Shown: positions 43,876 through 53,175, numbered from the stretch's first letter. The stretch is DNA of 64,000 bases from Luteitalea pratensis (GCF_001618865.1 NZ_CP015136.1:841001-905000), one strand, 5' to 3'. A program made the numbers and translations. The notes: a model not told the origin generated them from the letters alone.

Positions 43876-45207
43876 TCAGGCGGGCGTTTCAACGACCGGC
43901 GTCCTGTGTTCCCCGGTCTCCAGATCCATCCGCCCCACCTCGCCGGCGCGCGTCAGCGCAGCCCGGAACAGGATCGGGCCGATGGTCTCGTGCAGCGTGA
44001 TCATCGACACGATCAGTGCATAGAGCTTGCCGCCCCAGTCCGGGAACTCCGCGTTGATCAGGATCGCGAGCCCGAGCGTCACGCCGGCTTGTGATACCAG
44101 TCCCATCCACGCCAGTGCGGGCGGCTCGCCGCCAAGGCCCGCGACGCGCGCGCCGACCTTTGCCGTCGCATGGATGAGGGCCATGCGCAGCGCTGCGATG
44201 GCGACCGCGAACACCCCGACTTCCGCGAGTGCGCCGAGGTGCAGGTTCGCACCAGCCGCCGCGAAGAACAGCACCAGGATCGGCAACGCCCCTCGTTCCA
44301 CCGCGAGGCGGAGCGCGTCCCCTTCGGGTGGTGCGATGTTCTCGACAACGAGTCCGGCGCCGAGCGCGGCCAGCAGCGGTTCGAAATGCAGTGCGCCACC
44401 GACCTGGCTGAGCAGGATCGCCACGCCGAGCAGCACGATCGTCACTTCGCGCCTCACGTAGCGCAGGTAGAACGCGAAACACGCGCCGACGATGCCGCCG
44501 AAGGCAAAGGATCCGAAGATCTCCCACGCCAGTCCGGAGAGGATGCCGTGGCCTGCCTGGCCGCTGCCGAGGGCGAAGCGGACGCCCTCCATCGACAGCG
44601 TGAACAGCAGGATCAGCATCAGGTCGGCGAGGACGACCAGTGCGAGCACGAGCTCGGACAGCGGGCCGCGGGCACGGCTCTCGGTGATCACCGCAATGCT
44701 CACCGTCGGCGAGAAGCTCACGGTGACGGTGGCCACGAGCATGGCCAGCGCGAGCCGTGGCAGTCCGACGACATCAGGGGCGATCGGCAGCCATCGCCAC
44801 GCGATGAAGAACAGCACCGTCAGCGACACCCACATCAGCGCGATCATCACGCCGCCCATCGTCAACATCGCGCGCAGTTGCGGTCGCAGACGTACGAAGT
44901 TGATCTCGAGGCCGGCGATGAATGCGATGAGGGCGATGGCGACGCCGTTGACGACCTGCAGCTCGCGCGCCATGGCAGGCGTGAGGATCGCGCTCGCATA
45001 CGGACCGCAGACGACGCCGAAGAACAGGTAGCCCGAGATGCGTGGCAGGCGGAACCGCTCGAACAGTTCGCCGGTCAGCGACGCGGCAATCAACGCGAAC
45101 CCGATGGCGAGCGCCGTCCCGGGGCCACCCCCGCGTTCCGCCGTCGCCGCGACGCTCGTCACCACGGCCGTCGTGCCGAGGATGATCGCGAGCGCGAGCA
45201 GGCGCAT
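43876..45207 (-). CDS. CPA2-family monovalent cation/proton antiporter
   Basis: About 443 residues with twelve or so transmembrane helices, starting MRLLALAIILGTTAVVTS. ASLTGELFERFRLPRISGYL and GYLFFGVVCGP are typical CPA2 helices 2-3; the core contains ATVTVSFSPTVSIAVI in the position of the unwound helix. KefB/GerN-type transporters exchange K+ or Na+ for H+. No TrkA-N domain is attached. The ATG overlaps the upstream antiporter stop by one base (TGATG). It is the last gene of a three-gene leftward operon. Confidence 0.88.
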   Translation of the reverse strand: MRLLALAIILGTTAVVTSVAATAERGGGPGTALAIGFALIAASLTGELFERFRLPRISGYLFFGVVCGPYASAILTPAMARELQVVNGVAIALIAFIAGLEINFVRLRPQLRAMLTMGGVMIALMWVSLTVLFFIAWRWLPIAPDVVGLPRLALAMLVATVTVSFSPTVSIAVITESRARGPLSELVLALVVLADLMLILLFTLSMEGVRFALGSGQAGHGILSGLAWEIFGSFAFGGIVGACFAFYLRYVRREVTIVLLGVAILLSQVGGALHFEPLLAALGAGLVVENIAPPEGDALRLAVERGALPILVLFFAAAGANLHLGALAEVGVFAVAIAALRMALIHATAKVGARVAGLGGEPPALAWMGLVSQAGVTLGLAILINAEFPDWGGKLYALIVSMITLHETIGPILFRAALTRAGEVGRMDLETGEHRTPVVETPA

Positions 45208-46394
45208 CACGGCAGTGTCTCCTGCGTCGGCCGCAGCACCAGCGCCAGTGCTTCGGACGCGAGCGTCGCCGCGACGACGGCGGTCAGCACCGCGGCCATG
45301 CCCGGCGTGCGCACCGCCTGCAGGAGGTGCAAGGCGACCGCGATCCCCAGCAATCCCGGGGCGATCAGGTGCAGACCCAATTCGCTGGCGTTCACGAGAC
45401 CCTGGACGCGCATCGCCAACCAGCCACCCATCAACTTGCCCGTCAGCCTGAAGAGGACCAGCGGGCCAGTGAGCCACACGGCCTCGCGCGAGAACTCGCA
45501 GGAGGCGCCGGCCACGAGCAGCAGCACCACGATGAGCGGGTGCTGGACGCGCTGCAGGTCACTGCGGACAACGCGGTCCGCCTGGCCGGGCAACCACACC
45601 CACAGAAGTCCGGCCATCAGCCCGGCAAGCAGTGGCGACAGGCTGAGGAACGACGACGTGCCGCCGATCAACGCCACGACACCCGCGATGAAGACGTTGC
45701 GCTCGGCCCGCGAATGGGCGCGCTCGAACAGCAGCCAGCCGGCCGTGCCGACTGCGATGCCGAGGACGATGGTCCGGAACAACCAGGCCACGGCACTCCA
45801 GATCGGCACGGGCGTCGCACTCCCGAGCATCACCACCAGGACGCCGCTCACGAGGATCGGCAGCACGTCGTCGAGGTCCGCGATGCCTGCGGCGATCGCA
45901 TGCGTCGGCGACGTGTCGTCGGCGCCTCCGGCCGACGACACGGACGCACAGAGGCCCAATGTCAGCGCGACCAGGGCAGACGGCAACACGAGCGGCAGGT
46001 TCCATGACGCGAGCAGGACGAGGAAGGCCCCGCCCACGGCGAGCAGCGTCACGATCGCTTCCACGCTCGCAGCGGTGAAGATGCGTCGATTGCGCTCGCC
46101 ACGCAGGTCCAGCGCGAGTCCGGCGAACACGCCGAGGACCGCGAGCGCGACTGCGACGACGGCATCGAGATAGCCGAGCGCCGTGGGACTGAGCACGTTG
46201 GTGAACGATGGCCCGAGGACGGCGCCGATCGGCACGAACAGCACGGCAGGGGCAACCACGGGAGTCAGGCCGAGGACGGCCCGGGTGCGCAGCGGCTGCA
46301 GCCACGGTATGGCGCCGCTGCTCGTCGAGGGCGGGATGATCGCGTCGAGCGCATCGGGCCCACCGATTTCGCGCCAGTCTTCGTTGGGCGTCAT
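45207..46394 (-). CDS. Second CPA2-like antiporter membrane protein
   Basis: A 395-residue polytopic protein: about 34 soluble residues, then around eleven helices. ALGYLDAVVAVALAVLGVFAG and IADLDDVLPILVSGVLVVML (an acidic helix like the ion-site helix of CPA2 proteins) support a weak antiporter relationship, but it is more divergent than its neighbour. It may form a heteromer with the downstream antiporter, or be a regulatory partner. Its ATG overlaps the upstream PDZ-protein stop (ATGA). Confidence 0.7.
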   Translation of the reverse strand: MTPNEDWREIGGPDALDAIIPPSTSSGAIPWLQPLRTRAVLGLTPVVAPAVLFVPIGAVLGPSFTNVLSPTALGYLDAVVAVALAVLGVFAGLALDLRGERNRRIFTAASVEAIVTLLAVGGAFLVLLASWNLPLVLPSALVALTLGLCASVSSAGGADDTSPTHAIAAGIADLDDVLPILVSGVLVVMLGSATPVPIWSAVAWLFRTIVLGIAVGTAGWLLFERAHSRAERNVFIAGVVALIGGTSSFLSLSPLLAGLMAGLLWVWLPGQADRVVRSDLQRVQHPLIVVLLLVAGASCEFSREAVWLTGPLVLFRLTGKLMGGWLAMRVQGLVNASELGLHLIAPGLLGIAVALHLLQAVRTPGMAAVLTAVVAATLASEALALVLRPTQETLP

Positions 46395-47749
46395 CGCTGC
46401 AGCGCCACGAGACGAGGCTGTCCGTTGCGTTCGACCGAGAGGAACGTGACCCGACCCGGCGGCAGCGCCGCGAACGCGCTGGCAATGGCCTCTGGGGCCG
46501 GCGCATACGTGCGTCCGAACGCCAGGACGACGTCGCCAGCCTGCAGACCCGCGGCGTCCGCGAGCGAGCCGGGTTGTACGCGAGTCACTTCGCTGCCGCG
46601 TTCTTCCACGGGCTTCAGCGTCAGGCCGAGCGTACGTTCGGCCTGCACCGACCGTGCGCCCGTGGCAGGCGCAGGCGGCACCGCGGCGGGGCCGGCGCGC
46701 ACGGTGACGGGCGCACTGAGGAACGCGCCATCGCGTCTGAACGTGAACATCAGCGCGACGCCCGGCGCCGTCCTCGCGACGCGCAGCCGCAGCGCGTCAG
46801 GGGTGCGCACGAGTTGCCCGTTGACTGCGGTGATGACGTCGCCCGGGGCGAAGACCTGGGCGGCCGGACCGTCGGCCCTTACCGCCGCGACCGCCGCCCC
46901 AGCAGCCGCGCCCGTGGCGGCAGCGAGCACCGAGTCGACGGCCTGCGTGACCACGCCGATCTCGCCTGTGTGCGGCGGCCCGTCGCGAAGTAGCTGGTCG
47001 ACCGACGACATCACGACCTCGGCGGGCACGAGGGCCGGCTCGCCCTCGCTGGACGTCAGCAAGCCCGCAAGACGCCCCTCGAGGGTGAAGACCGGCGCGC
47101 CGATGTCGGCCACGGCGCCGCGGCCCATCGTCAGCAGTGGCGTGTCCCAGCGCGGATCTCCGATGCTGTCGCTGCGGCCCACGAAGATCGGACGCACGGA
47201 GGTGCCGGCCGCGCTCGCTTCGGCCACGGCGACGTAGCCGGGTGCGGGGAGCGCCTGCTGTCCTTCGCGAATGTTCAGCACCGGTGCGCGCGCAGAAGGG
47301 ATGCGAACGAGCGTGATGCCCCGGATCGGGTCGCGAGCGATGACGGTGACGGTCCCCGGTACGCCGATCACCGCCTCGACGAGTGCGCCTTCATCGACGA
47401 GCGCGGCCGCCACGTCGTCGCGGACGCGGAGCGCCGGCAGTAGTCTCGTGCCGTCGGATGCAGCCGGGCGAGTCGCGCTGACGCCGGCGCCATGCGCCGT
47501 CGTTCGCAGCACGATCAGCGAGCCGCTGACGCGACCCGAGAGCTCGCGCACCGCGAGCGAGAGGTCATCGAAGGCGGCGCGCGCCGCCAGGCGGGCAAGG
47601 GGCTGGGCCGAGGTCCCGTCGCGTGAGTCGGCCGACGGGTCCGGAAACCGGAAGCGCGAAAGCACGACCAGCACGATGACCGAGACGGCAATCGTCGCCG
47701 TGAGGAGGCGGGCTTCTCGCGAGAATCCTGACCTCACGGGCGGCGTCAT
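46391..47749 (-). CDS. Membrane-anchored HtrA-like pseudoprotease with two PDZ domains
   Basis: A 452-residue protein: one N-terminal transmembrane helix (about 14-32), a trypsin-fold domain (about 65-250), and two PDZ domains (about 255-345 and 365-450: FAPGDVITAVNGQLV, QAGDVVLAFGRTYA). The protease triad is absent: the Ser motif GNSGGPL has become ADIGAPVFTL, the region of the Asp motif reads RDPIRGITLVRIP, and no TNNHVV-type His segment is seen. It probably acts as a binding or sensing protein for the two antiporters encoded after it in the same operon. Confidence 0.8.
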   Translation of the reverse strand: MTPPVRSGFSREARLLTATIAVSVIVLVVLSRFRFPDPSADSRDGTSAQPLARLAARAAFDDLSLAVRELSGRVSGSLIVLRTTAHGAGVSATRPAASDGTRLLPALRVRDDVAAALVDEGALVEAVIGVPGTVTVIARDPIRGITLVRIPSARAPVLNIREGQQALPAPGYVAVAEASAAGTSVRPIFVGRSDSIGDPRWDTPLLTMGRGAVADIGAPVFTLEGRLAGLLTSSEGEPALVPAEVVMSSVDQLLRDGPPHTGEIGVVTQAVDSVLAAATGAAAGAAVAAVRADGPAAQVFAPGDVITAVNGQLVRTPDALRLRVARTAPGVALMFTFRRDGAFLSAPVTVRAGPAAVPPAPATGARSVQAERTLGLTLKPVEERGSEVTRVQPGSLADAAGLQAGDVVLAFGRTYAPAPEAIASAFAALPPGRVTFLSVERNGQPRLVALQR

Positions 47750-47762
47750 GGCCGAAGGTATA

Positions 47763-48776
47763 TCACCTGCCGGGCGAGGTCGACCACGCGTCCGGGTGCA
47801 GCGCGCGCGCGAGCGCTTCCGCGGCGCCTGCCAGGCGCGGTCCAGGCACCACGAACTGATCGCCCTGAAGGGTGATGATGCGACCCGACTTCACCGCGGG
47901 CACGCCCGCAAGCGTCAGCCACGGCGACGGCGATTCTTCCGCATGCGTCTCGGCCTGCAGTTCGACGATGACCTCGGGCGCACGCGCCAGCAACAGCTCG
48001 CTCGTGGCCTGGACGTTCTCGCGATCGACGTCGGCGAACACGTTGTCGGCGCCCGCCACGTCGAGCAGTTCGTGCAGAAAGCCCGTGCCGCCACTCGCCC
48101 AGACGTTGCGGAGGCTGCCCGGGTCACGTCCGAACACGAGCAGCACCTTCGGGCGCGGACGCCCGTCCACGCGCATGCGGACGGCCGTCAACTGCGCCCG
48201 CAGGACCTGCGTCGCCTCGCGCCCGGCGTCGGCGTGGCCGGTTCGCGCGCCGATGGCTTCCAATGTCTCCAGCGTGTCGCCGATGCCGCCGTGGCGGTAC
48301 GTGAACGTGGCGATGTTGGCCCGGGCGAGCTGTTCGTGCAACGCCTCCTGCGATCCGTAGGTGACGACGAGATCCGGCTTCAGCGAGAGGATGCGCTCCA
48401 GGTCGGGATCGAGGAGCGCGCCGACGCGCGGCCGCGTCGCGACCTCGGCGGGCGTCTTGTCGAAGCTGCTCACGCCCACGACCTGCGGACCGGCTCCCAC
48501 CGCGAACAGCATCTCGGTGATCGCTGGCACGAGCGACACCACGCGCGGCCCCTGGGCGAGGGCGGTGCCTTTCGCGGCCTCCCGCGGCCGGCACGCACCG
48601 ATCAGCGCGAGCAGCACCAGGAAGGTAGGGACGGCTCTCCGAGCCGTCCATCTCCTCGCCAGCGGCCGCCCCTGCCCTGCTGCGCCACGTGCTCCAGGCC
48701 CGGTTCCGAGATCCGAGGGTGAGACGGGTGGAGGTGGACGCCTCGGAGATGCGTCCCTACCAACGGGAAAGTTCAT
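47763..48776 (-). CDS. btuF: Cobalamin-binding periplasmic protein (BtuF-like) with repeat-derived leader
   Basis: Substrate-binding protein of the B12 ABC importer. The mature part has the BtuF/FecB fold: RVVSLVPAITEMLFAVG, VVGVSSFDKTP, PDLVVTYG, and a rigid interdomain helix. The lipobox-like LIGAC lies at about residues 58-62. The ATG at 48776 overlaps the btuC stop as ATGA, so this start is likely; but codons 1-50 before the signal helix are almost wholly made of two GTAG hairpins in inverted orientation, and no normal signal n-region remains. GTG at 48617 is an alternative start. Confidence 0.85.
   Translation of the reverse strand: MNFPVGRDASPRRPPPPVSPSDLGTGPGARGAAGQGRPLARRWTARRAVPTFLVLLALIGACRPREAAKGTALAQGPRVVSLVPAITEMLFAVGAGPQVVGVSSFDKTPAEVATRPRVGALLDPDLERILSLKPDLVVTYGSQEALHEQLARANIATFTYRHGGIGDTLETLEAIGARTGHADAGREATQVLRAQLTAVRMRVDGRPRPKVLLVFGRDPGSLRNVWASGGTGFLHELLDVAGADNVFADVDRENVQATSELLLARAPEVIVELQAETHAEESPSPWLTLAGVPAVKSGRIITLQGDQFVVPGPRLAGAAEALARALHPDAWSTSPGR
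48625..48760. repeat. Inverted GTAG hairpin pair inside the btuF leader
   Basis: Plus-strand element at 48625-48649 (GTAG, then GGACGGCTC-TCC-GAGCCGTCC, a perfect stem) and minus-strand element at 48736-48760 (GGACGCCTC-GGA-GATGCGTCC then CTAC, one mismatch). Both belong to the btuF reading frame. They are the same family as the hairpins at 9.1, 20.3, 25.4, 28.0 and 42.4 kb but with different stem bases, showing covariation of the arms. Confidence 0.87.
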
Positions 48777-49855
48777 GGTTTCCTTATCAGCAGCCACAGG
48801 AAGAAGGGTGCTCCCAGCACCGCGGTGACCACACCCACCGGCAATTCGACCGGCGACAGGACGACGCGCGCGACGGCGTCGCACGCCATGAGGAACGCGG
48901 CACCGAAGAGCGCCGAGGCCGGCATCACCACGCGATGATCCGCGCCGACCAGCAGGCGCACGAGGTGCGGCACGATGATGCCCACGAAACCGATCGGACC
49001 GGCCAGCGACACCGCCACACCGGTCCCGAGCGACGCCGCGAAGAACGCGAGGCGCTGCACGCCGACGACCGGCACTCCACGCGTGCCCGCCTGCTCGGCC
49101 CCGAGCGCGAGCGCGTTGAGGCTGCGCGGCAGCCACGCGAACGCGACAATCGCCGGCAGCAACATCACGGCCGCAATCAGGAGCGGCCGGTAGCCAGCGA
49201 CATCGAGGTCACCCATCAACCAGCGCAGCGTCCGCATTGTCTCGGTGAAGTCCGAGAGGTACTGCACGAGCAGGATCAGCGCGGAGAAGAAGGCGTTGAG
49301 CGTGACCCCGGCCAGCAGCAGTACGTCGGTCGAGAAACCCCGGTGCCGCACCTGTGCGAGGGCGTAGACGATGAGCACCGCGCCAAGGGCGCCGGCGAGG
49401 CTGGCAAGCGGCACGGACGTCAGCGCGCCGCCTGTCCACGCGGGCAGGAAGGTCAGCGCCAGCATCGCGCCGAGCGCCGACCCTGACGACACACCAAGCG
49501 TGAACGGCGTCGCGAGTGGATTGCGGAGCAGTGCCTGCATGACGACGCCCGCCACCGCGAGCGTGGCGCCGACCAACCCTGCGGCGAGCACGCGCGGCAG
49601 GCGCGCGATGAAGAAGATCTGGGCGTCGAGGTTCTCGGCGAAGGGACGCGATCGGTCCAGCGCCGCGCGCAGGTCGATCGGCGTGGACCCGACGAGCGGA
49701 GCGCCGACGACGGCAGCCAGCAGCAGGACACCGAAGACGGCGTAAATGCGCCACGCCTGGCGCCGGCGGGCGGAGGCAGCCTGTGCGGCGCGACGGGGAT
49801 CGTGCGGATCCCACGCCCTGGCCTGCACCGCCCCCGAGCCGGCGGGCGTCGTCAC
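48773..49855 (-). CDS. btuC: Cobalamin ABC transporter permease
   Basis: A 360-residue FecCD-family permease with about ten transmembrane helices. RLPRVLAAGLVGATLAVAGV is the family N-terminal motif; NPLATPFTLGVSSGSALGAM is the conserved loop; GPIGFVGIIVPHLVRLLVGADHR near residue 290 is the ATPase coupling region (L-loop). The start is GTG at 49855, overlapping the upstream ATPase stop (GTGA). The product works with BtuD and BtuF in the inner membrane. Confidence 0.93.
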   Translation of the reverse strand: MTTPAGSGAVQARAWDPHDPRRAAQAASARRRQAWRIYAVFGVLLLAAVVGAPLVGSTPIDLRAALDRSRPFAENLDAQIFFIARLPRVLAAGLVGATLAVAGVVMQALLRNPLATPFTLGVSSGSALGAMLALTFLPAWTGGALTSVPLASLAGALGAVLIVYALAQVRHRGFSTDVLLLAGVTLNAFFSALILLVQYLSDFTETMRTLRWLMGDLDVAGYRPLLIAAVMLLPAIVAFAWLPRSLNALALGAEQAGTRGVPVVGVQRLAFFAASLGTGVAVSLAGPIGFVGIIVPHLVRLLVGADHRVVMPASALFGAAFLMACDAVARVVLSPVELPVGVVTAVLGAPFFLWLLIRKP

Positions 49856-50703
49856 CGCAGCACTCCGGGCAGGGTCGCTTCCGGGGACGATGTCCGGCGC
49901 GAACGATCGCCGACCAGCGACGTTGGCACCAGCGAGACAGTGCCATCGCGATGGGTCATGCGGTCCACGTGGACGCCATACAGCGTGTGCAGGTGCTCGG
50001 GCGTCAGCGTCTCCTCCGTGGGCCCGTCGGCGAGCACGCGTCCCTCCTGGAGCAGCACCACGCGATCGCAGACCTGCCAGGCGAACTGGAGGTCGTGCGT
50101 GGTCACGAGCAGCGTCAGGCCGCGGCCGTCGGCGAGGCGGCGCAGCAACTGCGCGACTTCGATCTGATAGTGGAGATCCAGGGCCGCCGTCGGCTCGTCG
50201 AGGATGAGCAGACGGCTCTCGGCGTGTGTGTCCTCTTCGAACTGGGCGAGCGCGCTCGCGATCACCACGCGCTGCTTCTCGCCGCCACTCAGCGTGTCGA
50301 AATGACGGCATTCGAGATCGGCCGTGCCGGTCGCGGCCAACGCGCGGCGGACGGCCAGCAGGTCAACGGCGGTCTCGAACCCGAAGGGACCGAGGTGGGC
50401 GTATCGCCCCATCAGCGCGAGGTCCAGCACGGTGTAGTCGAACACCGGGTGGATCTCCTGCGGCACGACCGCCAACCGTCGCGCGAGCTGTCGCTTCGGC
50501 AGGGCATCGATGGGCGCGCCGTCGAAATGCACGGTGCCCGTCGAGGGCGCGAGCGCGCCCGACAGGATCCGCAACAGCGTCGTCTTGCCCGAGCCGTTCG
50601 GGCCGAGCACACCGGTGATGCCGCCGCGCGCGATGTGCAGCGAGACCCCGTGCAGCACGGGTACCCGGCCGAACCGGCAGGTGACGTCAGCGGCTCGTAG
50701 CAA
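49852..50703 (-). CDS. btuD: Cobalamin ABC transporter ATPase
   Basis: A 283-residue iron-siderophore/B12-type ATPase: Walker A GPNGSGKTT, LSGGEKQRV signature, LLILDEPTAALD Walker B, H-loop TTHDLQFA. The start is TTG at 50703, overlapping the last 17 bases of btuB, so the gene is translationally coupled to the receptor. The C-terminus has an extra roughly 30 residues (GDRSRRTSSPEATLP) with no function assigned. Confidence 0.92.
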   Translation of the reverse strand: MLRAADVTCRFGRVPVLHGVSLHIARGGITGVLGPNGSGKTTLLRILSGALAPSTGTVHFDGAPIDALPKRQLARRLAVVPQEIHPVFDYTVLDLALMGRYAHLGPFGFETAVDLLAVRRALAATGTADLECRHFDTLSGGEKQRVVIASALAQFEEDTHAESRLLILDEPTAALDLHYQIEVAQLLRRLADGRGLTLLVTTHDLQFAWQVCDRVVLLQEGRVLADGPTEETLTPEHLHTLYGVHVDRMTHRDGTVSLVPTSLVGDRSRRTSSPEATLPGVLR

Positions 50704-52924
50704 GGCGGACTCCGACCATCACGCTGCGTCCAAGCGAGGGGAAGCCGTAGATTTCCTCGTACTGCTTGTCGAACAGGTTGAGCGCGCGTCCGAAGACTTC
50801 GACCTGGTCGAGCAGGCGGACCGAGACACCGGCGTCGGCCGTCGTGTAGCCGGGGTTGACGAAGATGCCGGCGTTGGCGCCGAAGCTCGGGTCGATGTCG
50901 TTCACTTCACCGCGGTTGTCCACGCGTACGAAGCCGCTCACGCGTCCGGCGGTGACCAGCGCGTCCACGAATCCGGCCAGCTCCGGGCGGCGCAGCAGCG
51001 GGTCGCCGACCTCGAACGGCGTCGGCGCGCCTGGCCTGCCGTCGTTGGCGAGAATCTCCGTGTGTTGTCCGATCAGGCCGCCGCGCAGCGTGAGCGCCGC
51101 GACCGGACGGAACGAGACCGAGGCCTCGACACCTTCGCTGAGCGCGTTCGAGACGTTGTCGCTGCGGTAGCTCGTCGTCCCCGCCACGCGGCTGACCGTG
51201 ACAATCAGGTCGTCGTAGTCGTTGCGGAAGTACAGGACGTCGGCCACAAGGCGGCCGTCGAGCCAGCCGGTTTCGACCCCGCCCTCGAGACTGCGGGTCT
51301 TCTCGGGCTTCAAACCCGGATTGTCGGTGAACGCGATTTCGAAGGCGCCGGGTGCACGCATGCCGGTGCCGAACCCGCCGTGCAGGCGCGCCCACCAGTC
51401 ATCGCCGCCGAGGGCCCGCCAGCTCACGGCCACGCGTGGATTGATCACGGAGACCGTGTCCTCGGCAAACGCCGGCCGCGGGCTGAAGACCGAGTTGTTG
51501 CCCTCGAGCGCTCCCCGCACCACCTGCTCGAAGCGCGCGCCGCCCTGGATCGAGAGACGACCCAGCTCGAATCGCCCTTCGCCGAACAGGCCGAGCTGCG
51601 TGCGTTCGACGGGAATCTCCTGATCCTGCAGGCCGGTGATGAACGACGACGCGGCGCGTTCGCCGGTCCACTCCGTGCCGGCCGTCCACGAGAGGCCGAG
51701 CCACGCCCCGTCCACTTGCCCGCGCGCCGCCCACATGCGGTTGCTCGAGGCGGTCGGCGCGTCGGGCGTGTAGATGCTCAGGAAAGTGCTGTCGCGGTTC
51801 GCGTACGTGAACGACCCACGCGCCTGGAACGCGGGCGCAAAGCGCCAGGCCGCCGATGCGCCTGCCGCCAGTGTCTCGTTGTCGTTGCGCGAGACCGTGT
51901 CGACGCCGGTGTACGTGTCGTTCGGGTCGCTGCCGAATGGCCCGGGCACGCCGCGTTCGTTACGGCCTCCCCGAATCAGGCCTGTGAGCTGCCATCGATC
52001 CGTGAGGTAGCCGAGACTGCCCATGCCATCGGTGCGGCTGTAGTCGTCGTTGCTGACGGTCTCGCCGGTGCCGGGGGCGATGCCCGTGTAGCCGTCGGTC
52101 GTTAGTTGCTCGGCGCCGCCCCCCCAGCGCAGTCGCCCGCTCGTGCCGTTGGCGGCGCCGTTGGCCCGCCACGTGCCGAAGGTGCCGCCCTCGACCAGGC
52201 CGGTTGCGCGAAGCGGGCCGCCGCGGCGCGACACGAGCTGCACCACGCCGCCGACCGCGTCCGACCCGTAGATCGCGCTCTGCGGCCCCCTGACGACCTC
52301 GACCCGCTCCACGTCGAACAGCGGCAGGTGGGCGGCATCGTAGCTGCCGCCCATGTCGTTCAGGCGGATGCCGTCGACCATGATCAGCGTGAAGTCGCTC
52401 TCGCCGCCGCGGGGGAAAATGGACGTGACGGCGCCGCGGCCGCCACTGCGCGACACGGTGAATCCGGGCACCGATCGCAGGGCATCCTGCGAGCTCTCGA
52501 GCTGCCGGGTATGCAATTCCGCCTGGTCGAGGACGGTGAGCGAGGCGCCACTCGCCGATCGCGTCAGCGGGACGAAGCCGGCCGACACGACGACCTGCTC
52601 GCTCACGGCGGCGAGGCCCATCGTGACGTCGGCCGACGCCTCCGCTTCGTCGCGCAAGGTGACGCGACGTGCCGGCGCGTCGAAGCCTTCGGCGACGACC
52701 CGCAGGGTGTACTCACCCTCGGGCGCTTCCAGGACGAACGCGCCGGTGGCAGAGGTATGCGTCGTCGCGACGGGGCCGGTGGGCCCGTCCAGGACGACGG
52801 TAGCGTTGACGATTGGGACAGCGGGACTGCTGGTGACCGAGCCGACGAGGCGCGCCGCAACGGCGGGCGTCGACAGCAGGGTCAGCAGCACCCCGGCCAG
52901 ACACAGGGCGGGCGTGAGAATCAA
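50687..52924 (-). CDS. btuB: TonB-dependent outer-membrane receptor, probable cobalamin uptake
   Basis: About 745 residues with a signal peptide (LTPALCLAGVLLTLLSTPAVA), then a carboxypeptidase-regulatory-like beta domain (about 25-115), a plug domain (TVLDQAELHTRQLES, IMVDGIRLND, VERVEVVRGPQSAIYGSDA), and a 22-strand barrel ending SVMVGVRLATSR. It is assigned to B12 because a cobalamin riboswitch lies directly upstream and btuD, btuC and btuF follow. The start is TTG at 52924 with AGGAGG 4 bases upstream. A TonB box was not clearly recognised. Confidence 0.85.
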   Translation of the reverse strand: MILTPALCLAGVLLTLLSTPAVAARLVGSVTSSPAVPIVNATVVLDGPTGPVATTHTSATGAFVLEAPEGEYTLRVVAEGFDAPARRVTLRDEAEASADVTMGLAAVSEQVVVSAGFVPLTRSASGASLTVLDQAELHTRQLESSQDALRSVPGFTVSRSGGRGAVTSIFPRGGESDFTLIMVDGIRLNDMGGSYDAAHLPLFDVERVEVVRGPQSAIYGSDAVGGVVQLVSRRGGPLRATGLVEGGTFGTWRANGAANGTSGRLRWGGGAEQLTTDGYTGIAPGTGETVSNDDYSRTDGMGSLGYLTDRWQLTGLIRGGRNERGVPGPFGSDPNDTYTGVDTVSRNDNETLAAGASAAWRFAPAFQARGSFTYANRDSTFLSIYTPDAPTASSNRMWAARGQVDGAWLGLSWTAGTEWTGERAASSFITGLQDQEIPVERTQLGLFGEGRFELGRLSIQGGARFEQVVRGALEGNNSVFSPRPAFAEDTVSVINPRVAVSWRALGGDDWWARLHGGFGTGMRAPGAFEIAFTDNPGLKPEKTRSLEGGVETGWLDGRLVADVLYFRNDYDDLIVTVSRVAGTTSYRSDNVSNALSEGVEASVSFRPVAALTLRGGLIGQHTEILANDGRPGAPTPFEVGDPLLRRPELAGFVDALVTAGRVSGFVRVDNRGEVNDIDPSFGANAGIFVNPGYTTADAGVSVRLLDQVEVFGRALNLFDKQYEEIYGFPSLGRSVMVGVRLATSR

Positions 52925-52989
52925 TCGACCTCCTCGGCGTTTCCACGCGCCGGTGCTGTGGCGCGGCATGCGCCAACAGGCAGAGGACT

Positions 52990-53175
52990 TGCCCGATGGA
53001 AGGTTTCCTGACTCGGCGGGACTACGAGCGGTTTCTCGCCTTCCCACAGCCCTGGGGGGCTGCAGTGGCGTCTTGACGGACCGTGTGGCCCGTCGCTCGG
53101 ACGAAACCGGCTCTCCGCATCACAGTGGCGGGACCGTGTGGGCTTTTCACCCAGCTTCCCTTCGACAACATCGGG
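52990..53175 (-). promoter_or_regulatory. Cobalamin (AdoCbl) riboswitch upstream of btuB
   Basis: On the minus strand the leader reads GGGAAGCTGGGTGAAAAGCC near 53160, then CCCGCCACTGTGA (53132-53120), the hallmark GCCACTG segment, then a second GACGCCACTGCAGCC block, GGGAAGGCGAG, and finally GAGTCAGGAAACCTTCC at 53014-52998, matching the B12-box region that ends these aptamers. It stops about 75 bases before the btuB TTG. High cobalamin would be expected to repress the btuBDCF genes. A TATTCT at about 53187-53192 could be the promoter minus-10. Confidence 0.93.

Noticed and set aside
44170-46173. 667-codon plus-strand frame opposite the antiporters
   Set aside because: Antisense to clear membrane proteins; its composition (Arg, Asp, His, Gln-rich) is what antisense of Leu/Ala/Val-rich membrane helices produces.
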